DNA of 64,000 nucleotides, from assembly GCF_005930355.1 (NCBI RefSeq), contig NZ_VDBO01000001.1:903339-967338 (forward strand), written 5' to 3'. The notes beneath the pieces were generated by a model. It was not told the origin of the DNA. It did not search any database and saw only the letters and a program-made list of their open reading frames with translations. Source of the DNA: Paenibacillus sinopodophylli (GTDB lineage: Bacteria; Bacillota; Bacilli; Paenibacillales; Paenibacillaceae). The number at the start of each line of letters is the position of its first letter. Positions within the stretch are counted from its first letter, which is position 1. Below, in pieces: positions 27,397-33,765 of this stretch. A program made the translations under genes and the position numbers.

Positions 27397-27840
27397 ATGC
27401 AGAAGCCGCTAAAAGATCCGCATACCAAACCTAAGTACATATATATAGTCATTCTGGTTTCATTATTGGCTGGATCAGCCATATGGTGGTTTAGCTCAGA
27501 CGACGCTGATCCGCCGCAAATAACAGAGCATACTTTCGACATCGGTACAGCAAGCTGGATGATCAGCGAATATCCAGCCAAGGTTCTGCATGCAAACCTT
27601 TTCACAGTAGATATCAAGGACCTGCAAGGATTACCCATTAAAGATGCTGTCATAAGGGTAAAACTAGAGATGCTCAGTATGGTATGCGGAGATTATGATT
27701 TCGAGATGATTGAATCATCCCCCGGGAACTATGAAGGTGAAGGTGTTCCGCTCATGGCGGGCACTTGGAGTGCAACTCTGACGCTAGAAACGAACCAGCA
27801 GTCTTACACAATTAGCCGATTGCTGAAGGCTGTTCATTGA
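27397..27840 (+). CDS. YtkA/FixH-like membrane-anchored protein
   Basis: 147 residues with AGGAGG about 12 nt upstream. One N-terminal membrane helix (YIVILVSLLAGSAIWWF) is followed by an extracellular domain of immunoglobulin-like type: VDIKDLQGLPIKDAVIRV, SSPGNYEGEGVPLMAGTWSATLTLE. This is the pattern of the YtkA-like and FixH families. FixH/CcoH helps assemble copper-containing cytochrome oxidases, which fits the Cu ATPase and SafE-like genes that converge on it from the other strand with a 2-nt gap. The exact partner oxidase is not in the window. Confidence 0.75.
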   Translation: MQKPLKDPHTKPKYIYIVILVSLLAGSAIWWFSSDDADPPQITEHTFDIGTASWMISEYPAKVLHANLFTVDIKDLQGLPIKDAVIRVKLEMLSMVCGDYDFEMIESSPGNYEGEGVPLMAGTWSATLTLETNQQSYTISRLLKAVH

Positions 27841-27842
27841 TC

Positions 27843-28535
27843 CTACCACAACCATGGATTAATCGTCGGAATGATGCCGCTCGCTGCGAGTCCGCGCAGT
27901 ATGGATATCACGCCTACTGCAAAAGCTGTGGCAAAGCTTGCTTTATGCATGAACCGGCGCCACCTTTTGTTCGCAAACGAAGCAAAGGAAGCTGCCAAGG
28001 CCAAGGCCGGGAACGTAGACAAACCGAACAAAGCCATAACAGCAGCACCTGCCGGCCCTGAGCCAGTAGAGGCTGCTGTCATTTGCATCGCATAGGTTAG
28101 ACCGCATGGAAGGAATCCGAAAGCAATGCCTGTCGCAAGCAGATGCAGCGTTTCTTTCCGTCTGGTTTCATTCGCATTCGTATTCTGAGCCAGTCTTTTA
28201 TATAGGATTGTCGAAAGTCTATACATAAAAGGTAGCTGGAATCGCCGCCACAGCCACAACAGCAAGAAGCAGCCCCCGATAATTGAAGCAAGCCCCTGCA
28301 TACCGGCGAATTTGCCAGCAACATCAACAAACGATCCTACGGTACCCATTGCTGCACCTAGCAGGCTGTAGGATAGGATGCGACCAGCATTGTATAACAG
28401 CATCGACCTCCGAACTGAAGCCGTTGTATTCAAAGAAACAGCAGAAACGATCCCTCCACACATCCCCATGCAATGAGGAGCACTGAACAAGCCTGTCAGA
28501 ATGATAAAGCCTATGAGCTGCCAAGTGAGCATCAT
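27843..28535 (-). CDS. SafE/DsbD-like (UreH_2-type) membrane protein, possible copper handling
   Basis: 230 residues with six hydrophobic helices in two repeats. The two Cys-containing motifs FSAPHCMGMCGGIV (near residue 19) and FGFLPCGLTYAM (near 140) mark the TauE/SafE-like family with DsbD-type transmembrane repeats. In several bacteria such genes sit in the ccoGHIS cluster or beside Cu P-type ATPases and serve cytochrome oxidase copper supply. Here the start codon overlaps the stop of the Cu ATPase by 4 nt, indicating one operon. Role in copper transport is inference from context; older annotations call this family 'sulfite exporter'. Confidence 0.78.
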   Translation of the reverse strand: MMLTWQLIGFIILTGLFSAPHCMGMCGGIVSAVSLNTTASVRRSMLLYNAGRILSYSLLGAAMGTVGSFVDVAGKFAGMQGLASIIGGCFLLLWLWRRFQLPFMYRLSTILYKRLAQNTNANETRRKETLHLLATGIAFGFLPCGLTYAMQMTAASTGSGPAGAAVMALFGLSTFPALALAASFASFANKRWRRFMHKASFATAFAVGVISILRGLAASGIIPTINPWLW

Positions 28536-30805
28536 GGATATACGCCCGCTTTTCTTCTCAGTTGCCCTTTAAGCCGTAGAGCATTCCCTACGACCGATAC
28601 CGAGCTTAGCGCCATAGCTGTTCCAGCCATCCAAGGTTCAAGTAATCCTAGAGCTGCAAAGGGAATCACAATTACATTATAAAGAAAAGCAAAGGTTAAG
28701 TTCTGTCTCACATTCCGAATCGTCAGCCTGCTGATACTAATCGCTTCTGGAATCGCTTTGAGCCGTGAGAACAACAAAGTCATGTGACCTGCGCTTAATG
28801 CAGCATCCGCACCTTCTCCCATGGCAAGCCCTACATCTGCCGCTGCCAGCGCAGGTGCATCGTTCCAGCCATCGCCTGCCATGGCTACACGTGTTCCCTT
28901 CCGCTGCTTAAGCGCAATGAGATCAAGCTTTCCCTCCGGCATCATGGAGGAATAAACCTCTGTAATGCCTACAGCCTTGGCGGCGGCTAGCGCGGGCGCT
29001 ATATGATCACCAGTAGCGAGTACTGACGTCACGCCCTGTGCCTTGAGCTGCTTTACTGTATCTCTAGCATTTTCTTTCACGCTATCGCTAAAAGCAAGAG
29101 CACCTATCGCACTCCGATCTACCGCAGCATAAAGCACCGTTTCACCAAGCTCTTCACGATGCTCGGCGAACGAAATAATTGAATCGTCCATTATCCATTT
29201 GTGTCTTATCGTGAAGGCTGCGTTACCTACTGAAACGTGCTGCTTTTCAATGACAGCTTCAACGCCTCCACCTGGTGTGAATGCATATTCGCTGACAGAA
29301 GGAATAATAAGTCCCTGCTTCACGGATTCTTTCACTATCGCAGTCGCAAGCGGATGCGTCGACTCCGACTCAACAGCAGCTGCCATTCGCAGTAGAGCTG
29401 AGCGGCTGCCAGTCCTTGCAAATATGGCATTTACTTTCGGTTTCCCTTCAGTCAAAGTGCCTGTTTTATCGAAAATAACCGTTTGAATGCTTGCAAGCCG
29501 CTCTAATGCCCCCGCTTCCTTAGCTATGATCCCTTGCTTAGCGAGTCTTCCTGAGGCAATCACCAATGAAATAGGAGCTGCCAAACCAAGGGCACACGGA
29601 CATGCTGCCAACAGCACCGCTATTCCGCATATCAACGCTTTACTCCAATTGCCTGGATCCAATAGAACGACCCACAGCAACACAGTAATTAGTGCAAATG
29701 CAAGCATAACAGGAACAAACCAGCTAGCAGCCGCATCTACATTGCGCTGTATCGCAGACTTCGAACGTTGAGCTTGCCGGACAAGCTCCTGTATACGATT
29801 CAGCATCGTATCATGTCCTGCAGCTTCTGTTCGGATACGAAGCGGTCCCGTTTCATTGCGCGTTCCAGCCCATGCCGGATCGCCTTCACCCTTCGCAACA
29901 GGCAGGCTCTCGCCAGTTAACAGAGCTTCATTCGCCTCAGATTGTCCAGCTGTAATGATCCCATCGACAGGAATGATTTCCCCCATCTCAACGATGACGA
30001 TATCCCCTGCTCTTACGAACTCCGTCTGTATATGAATACGCTCGCCAGCTCTCTCTACAACGGCAGTTTGGCTTTGCAGCTTGCCATATCCATCTGATCC
30101 GCTCAGTGCCTTCAGTGAAGCAGATGTTTCGATATATTTGCCAAGCAGTACAGCAGTCATCACGACAGCGGAGGTCTCGAAGTACAATGGCAGAGAATGT
30201 GCACTAGACGCAGCAAGCGGCTGGAGCAAGCCATTCTGGAAAACAACATAATGACTATAAAGATAAGCCGCCGACGTGCCGATCACAACAAGCACGTCCA
30301 TATTGGCACTTCGCTCTCGTAGCGCATGATAAGCGCCGAAATAGAAAGGCATGCCAATCGCGAACTGAATAATCGTCGCAAGCGCAAGCTGAAGCCAAGG
30401 AAGAACAAGCCACTGAGGCAGCTGATTTATCCATGGAACAAGCAATGGGATATGGCCGAGCATGCTGGTTAACAGCGGCAAAGTAAGCATGACGGCTATC
30501 ATTAGCCGCAGCTTTAACGCCCGATGTTCCTTATGCAGCCCTTCCTTTGCACTTTCATTCAGCATGGCAACAAAGCCGAGCTGCTTGACTCTCTCGGCAA
30601 TTTGCTTTGCTTCAATTCGTGCAGGCTTGAATTGCACCCATGCTGTGCGAAGAGGAAAGCTTACAGCGGCCAGTTCAACGCCTTCCATTTTGCCCACTGC
30701 CTTCTCAATTCTAGCCGCACATGCAGTACAACTCATACCTTGTACAGTGAAATCTATCGTATATTCCGCTTCATGATTGGTTGCGTCAGTTGCCAAGCCA
30801 AGCAC
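28532..30805 (-). CDS. Copper-type P1B ATPase (CopA/FixI-like)
   Basis: 757 residues. N-terminal heavy-metal domain with GMSCTAC (Cys 26 and 29); eight membrane helices; CPC motif in AACPCALGLAAP in the sixth; phosphorylation site DKTGTLTEGKP; the HP motif in ESTHPLATAI; and the hinge GDGWNDAPALAAADVG. The CPC and single MxCxxC point to Cu+ as cargo. It may be an exporter for detoxification or, given the SafE-like and FixH-like neighbours, the FixI-type pump for oxidase assembly. Start is GTG at 30805 with GGAAGG close by; the in-frame TTG at 30796 is an alternative. Confidence 0.92.
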   Translation of the reverse strand: MLGLATDATNHEAEYTIDFTVQGMSCTACAARIEKAVGKMEGVELAAVSFPLRTAWVQFKPARIEAKQIAERVKQLGFVAMLNESAKEGLHKEHRALKLRLMIAVMLTLPLLTSMLGHIPLLVPWINQLPQWLVLPWLQLALATIIQFAIGMPFYFGAYHALRERSANMDVLVVIGTSAAYLYSHYVVFQNGLLQPLAASSAHSLPLYFETSAVVMTAVLLGKYIETSASLKALSGSDGYGKLQSQTAVVERAGERIHIQTEFVRAGDIVIVEMGEIIPVDGIITAGQSEANEALLTGESLPVAKGEGDPAWAGTRNETGPLRIRTEAAGHDTMLNRIQELVRQAQRSKSAIQRNVDAAASWFVPVMLAFALITVLLWVVLLDPGNWSKALICGIAVLLAACPCALGLAAPISLVIASGRLAKQGIIAKEAGALERLASIQTVIFDKTGTLTEGKPKVNAIFARTGSRSALLRMAAAVESESTHPLATAIVKESVKQGLIIPSVSEYAFTPGGGVEAVIEKQHVSVGNAAFTIRHKWIMDDSIISFAEHREELGETVLYAAVDRSAIGALAFSDSVKENARDTVKQLKAQGVTSVLATGDHIAPALAAAKAVGITEVYSSMMPEGKLDLIALKQRKGTRVAMAGDGWNDAPALAAADVGLAMGEGADAALSAGHMTLLFSRLKAIPEAISISRLTIRNVRQNLTFAFLYNVIVIPFAALGLLEPWMAGTAMALSSVSVVGNALRLKGQLRRKAGVYP

Positions 30806-30939
30806 CGCCTTCCATTCATCGCCAAGTCATGCCTGTACCTTTGCATTTAACTATATGACACGCATTCCAATTGCATGAATGGAACCTTAGCAAAGCTGCT
30901 ACAATCCCCGCCTTAATCTCATCAGCTGATGGGGTAGCT

Positions 30940-31344
30940 TTAATAGCATTTTTGCTCGTTTTCTAATACGCCATCGTTATCAATGGTTATAGACGTGCGA
31001 CCGGACATAGATTCCGTATAGCCGCAAGCGCTTGTTTCAGTAATATTGCCGCGCGAATCCGTGTACTTCAAGTACACGGCACCTTCACCTTTTACATGAA
31101 AATTCGGTTTAATGATTGCCTTGGCTCCTGGTTTGACCGTTTTGGTTATGACTTGCTTCTCACTGCCTGATTGGATACCTGTTTCAATCGAAACTACATC
31201 GAAATCAGATTCGTTATGAAGCGTCACCTTTAACGGTAGAAAATAACCGAAATTGTCTGTGTTCACTCGCACAGCATCAAGGGCAAGTCCGATCGTCATC
31301 AAAGCTAGTACGGCCATAATAATGAATCCACTTTTTCTGGTCAA
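30940..31344 (-). CDS. Hypothetical membrane-anchored exported protein
   Basis: 134 residues from a TTG start with GGGGGAG 6 nt ahead. A basic N terminus (TRKSG) and a single hydrophobic helix (FIIMAVLALMTIGLALDAV) are followed by a beta-rich extracellular region (PLKVTLHNESDFDVVSIETG, quoted at its limit) that could form an Ig-like or beta-sandwich domain. Two cysteines lie near the end (SACGYT and QKCY). I do not recognise a family. It stands alone between the Cu ATPase and the Xre gene. Confidence 0.65.
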   Translation of the reverse strand: MTRKSGFIIMAVLALMTIGLALDAVRVNTDNFGYFLPLKVTLHNESDFDVVSIETGIQSGSEKQVITKTVKPGAKAIIKPNFHVKGEGAVYLKYTDSRGNITETSACGYTESMSGRTSITIDNDGVLENEQKCY

Positions 31345-31530
31345 GACGACTCCCCCTTTCCAATTAGGGAATGTTTACTCATTCTGTGAATTACCGCTTA
31401 AACGCTCTCATATGAATATAGACGCTTTGTTTAGCAAAAATGTAACACGTAATACCATGTAAAACGGATACCACCTCCCGTCTCACATGATTATCATCTT
31501 TCAGGGGCTGTAAGGCAGGAATTTTAAAAT

Positions 31531-31597
31531 TGCAAAGTTTACTTTACATTTAATGCAAAGCAAACTATACTAAAATTGCAAAGTAAACCTTGCAAAG
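31531..31597. promoter_or_regulatory. Direct-repeat operator array upstream of the Xre gene
   Basis: TGCAAAG occurs four times, at about 31531, 31554, 31578 and 31591. The first three start 23 and 24 nt apart and extend to a longer unit, as in TGCAAAGTTTACTTTAC, TGCAAAGCAAACTATAC and TGCAAAGTAAACCTTGC. They cover the region just ahead of the start codon at 31608. Autoregulation by the small Xre protein is the natural inference. Confidence 0.6.
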
Positions 31598-31607
31598 GTG
31601 TGATGAC

Positions 31608-31814
31608 TTGAAAACACGAATTGCCGAATTACGCAAACAGCAAAAGCTTTCTCAAGAAGAACTGGGACTTGCCGTTGGCGTGACCCGGCAGACGATCACG
31701 TCGCTCGAGATCGGAAAGTACATGGCGTCTTTGCAGCTTGCCTACAAAATCGCCAAATATTTTGGGCTGACAATTGAAGAAGTATTCGATTTCAGCGATA
31801 TGGAGGAATTGTAA
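31608..31814 (+). CDS. Small Xre-family helix-turn-helix regulator
   Basis: 68 residues from TTG at 31608, with AAAGGTG about 7 nt ahead; the longer frame starts inside the operator repeats. It is a single HTH_3 domain: RIAELRKQQKLSQEELGLAVG, then GVTRQTITSLEIGKYMASL and AYKIAKYFGLTIEEVFDF, matching the YgzD-type regulators of Bacilli. Its stop overlaps the next start (TAATG), so the pair is translationally coupled. It probably binds the direct repeats upstream to control itself and its membrane partner. Confidence 0.92.
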   Translation: MKTRIAELRKQQKLSQEELGLAVGVTRQTITSLEIGKYMASLQLAYKIAKYFGLTIEEVFDFSDMEEL

Positions 31815-32254
31815 TGAATGCTTATAAGGAAAAGATGCGAACGCGCATGAACCTAGTGTCGTTCGCTGCAGCTGGAGCTGCGCTCATTTTCGCAGGCTTG
31901 ATGCTCTATCGCGATCATCTGCCTGTTCTACCCAGCTTTATCAAAGGCTTTCACATCGGAGCGTTCATCGGATTTGAAGTGGTTGCAGCATGGTACTTGG
32001 GCAAATGCATGAGAGCCAGGAAAAACGATACGGAAATGAAAAAATTGTACATTGCGGAGAACGATGAGCGAACCGGACTGATTTTTCGAAATGCGAGCAC
32101 GCTCGGGATGAGCATTGTCCTCATCGGGCTTGGCGTAGCCGCGATCGTCTCCGGCTTCTTTAATGCCAACGTTTTCTTTACCTTAATGGGCAGCTTGATT
32201 TTTGTTTTGATCGTATTCTATACCCTGTTGATCTACTATGCCAGAAAGCTATAA
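31814..32254 (+). CDS. Small four-helix membrane protein paired with Xre regulator
   Basis: 146 residues. Helices are visible at about 14-33, 44-62, 95-115 and 118-140, with a charged cytoplasmic loop (KCMRARKNDTEMKKLY, then ENDERTGLIFRNAS) between the second and third. Such a gene coupled to a small Xre regulator is a recurring arrangement in Bacillota, but I cannot name a function. The loop motif ENDERTGLIFRNAS recalls DUF2178-like proteins. Ends 99 nt before the convergent map gene. Confidence 0.8.
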   Translation: MNAYKEKMRTRMNLVSFAAAGAALIFAGLMLYRDHLPVLPSFIKGFHIGAFIGFEVVAAWYLGKCMRARKNDTEMKKLYIAENDERTGLIFRNASTLGMSIVLIGLGVAAIVSGFFNANVFFTLMGSLIFVLIVFYTLLIYYARKL

Positions 32255-32302
32255 GATTTAAGGTTTGTTACGATTTGCTTTCATTAAGATATATCTTCCC
32301 AT

Positions 32303-32345
32303 ATTTTAAAAAACAGGCCTGCGTCAACAACGCCAGCCTGTTTCT
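32303..32345 (-). terminator. Terminator downstream of map
   Basis: AAACAGGC (about 32311-32318) pairs with GCCTGTTT (about 32336-32343), with inner GCG/CGC. On the minus strand it ends in a run of T (CTGTTTTTTAAAATA). It serves map and may also act on the convergent membrane-protein transcript. Confidence 0.8.
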
Positions 32346-32353
32346 CCCTAATC

Positions 32354-33100
32354 TTACTGTGCAGTTAAAATAATAGGGCCATCCTCGGTGATCGCGAGCG
32401 TATGCTCATATTGCGCCGACCATCCGCCGTCAACCGTTCTAGCTGTCCAGCCATCCTGATCGATCTTGCTATGATACTTGCCTGTATTAAGCATCGGCTC
32501 AATGGTCAGCACCATGCCTGCCTTCAATCGTGTTCCTCTGTTTGGCGGCCCATAATGGGGAACTTGCGGCTCCTCATGCATTTTCTGCCCGATCCCGTGC
32601 CCGATAAAATCCCTCACCACCGAGAAGCCCTCGGCCTCCGCATAGGCTTGAATGGCATGTGAAATATCGCCGATCCGGTTGCCAACAACAGCCTGCTCAA
32701 TTCCTTTATATAGTGATTCCTTCGTTACATCAAGCAGCCTCTGCGAAGCTGCGGAAATGTTGCCAACAGCGTAGGACCATGCAGAGTCAGCCAACCAGCC
32801 TTCCAAATTGACAACCATATCCACCGTTACAATATCTCCTTCGACCAATACGGTTTGACCAGGAAAACCATGGCAAATGACATCATTAACCGATGTGCAC
32901 GTTGCATAAGGATAACCATGGTAGCCTTTTTGCTCCGGTGTTGCGCCCTGCTCAATGAGAAACCGCTCAACAAACTGGTCGATTTCTGATGTTGTCAGAC
33001 CTGGACGAATGAATGTCCGCAGCTCTCGGTGGCACGCAGCTAATATTTCGCCAGCATTTTTCATTTTCATAATTTCTTCATTCGTTTTTATAACGATCAT
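32354..33100 (-). CDS. map: Methionine aminopeptidase, type I
   Basis: 248 residues from the ATG of MIVIKTNEEI; a GTG three codons upstream is also possible. It removes the initiator methionine. The five metal ligands are visible in order: Asp in IVTVDMVV, Asp in LADSAWSY, His in FIGHGIGQKMHEEP, Glu in LTIEPML, and Glu in AQYEHTLAI. The catalytic His is in YPYATCTSVNDVICHG. It is a stand-alone copy away from the ribosomal operon, so the organism may have a second map elsewhere. Confidence 0.95.
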   Translation of the reverse strand: MIVIKTNEEIMKMKNAGEILAACHRELRTFIRPGLTTSEIDQFVERFLIEQGATPEQKGYHGYPYATCTSVNDVICHGFPGQTVLVEGDIVTVDMVVNLEGWLADSAWSYAVGNISAASQRLLDVTKESLYKGIEQAVVGNRIGDISHAIQAYAEAEGFSVVRDFIGHGIGQKMHEEPQVPHYGPPNRGTRLKAGMVLTIEPMLNTGKYHSKIDQDGWTARTVDGGWSAQYEHTLAITEDGPIILTAQ

Positions 33101-33195
33101 CTCACTCACCCAATCCTTTGCTTCTTAGCTGTCGATACGAATATATAGATGTATTCCTATAATATTAAGAATACCTCAAATGGCTCCAACAAGGT

Positions 33196-33290
33196 GAACC
33201 CGCTTTCGCCGTCCTTCGCCGGCGCGGCGCGTTTCATTCCGAGAAATATAGAGAAAGGACCGTGAAATCAAATCATATCCATTCCTATAT
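33196..33290 (+). repeat. Two-hairpin dispersed repeat, copy D
   Basis: Hairpin 1 is slightly degraded at its base (GAACCCG at 33196 against CGTTTC at 33230-33235) but keeps the inner CGCCG/CGGCG. TTCATTCCGAGAAATATAG follows, as in copies B and C, and CATATCCATTCCTATA as in copy E, so this copy links the two sequence subgroups. Hairpin 2 pairs ATATAG (33246-33251) with CTATAT (33285-33290). It lies between map and the rhodanese gene. Confidence 0.75.
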
Positions 33291-33322
33291 TTAAATAAAA
33301 AAGCCCCAAATAGAGGCTTTTC
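33291..33322 (-). terminator. Terminator downstream of rhodanese gene
   Basis: AAAAGCC (33298-33304) pairs with GGCTTTT (33315-33321) around a short loop. On the minus strand the stem runs into TTTTTTATTT. It directly abuts repeat copy D. Confidence 0.8.
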
Positions 33323-33350
33323 CTTCCATCATTAAATCTAATTGTTGTTT

Positions 33351-33662
33351 TTAGTTGCCTGTTGCAATCTCACCAGGCCACTGCAGCATGCCGCCGGCTA
33401 CATTGACCACCTTGTAGCCTTGTGCTTGCAAATAATCACATGCCTTACCACTGCGACCGCCGCTGCGGCATATAAGGACGATTTCTTGATCGCCCTGCTG
33501 CAGCTCGCTGATACGCTCTTGCAGCTGCGACAACGGAATGCTGCGTGCAGCTTCAATATGTCCTTCTTGCCACTCGTCCGGCTCACGTACGTCAACAAGA
33601 TTTATAGTTTTTCCTTCGTTCAATTGGATTTCAAGCTCTGCTGCTGTTATTTCAGGATACAT
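33351..33662 (-). CDS. Single-domain rhodanese-like protein
   Basis: 103 residues from MYPEITAAEL, with AAGGGA about 9 nt ahead; earlier in-frame TTG and ATG codons are less well placed. Rhodanese features are INLVDVREPDEWQEGHI and the active-site loop LICRSGGRSGKA, with the persulfide-carrying Cys at the start of CRSGGRS. The C-terminal QGYKVVNVAGGMLQW is typical. Such proteins carry sulfane sulfur for thiolation or detoxification. It is monocistronic and has its own terminator. Confidence 0.93.
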   Translation of the reverse strand: MYPEITAAELEIQLNEGKTINLVDVREPDEWQEGHIEAARSIPLSQLQERISELQQGDQEIVLICRSGGRSGKACDYLQAQGYKVVNVAGGMLQWPGEIATGN

Positions 33663-33765
33663 ATTTCCCATTCCCTTCAAGCCATTAGTATGTTTTAGTC
33701 CTATACATGCATTGTACCTTGCAAGCCTACCCGTGTCTATCTTGCTTCTATTAGAGTACTTATAA

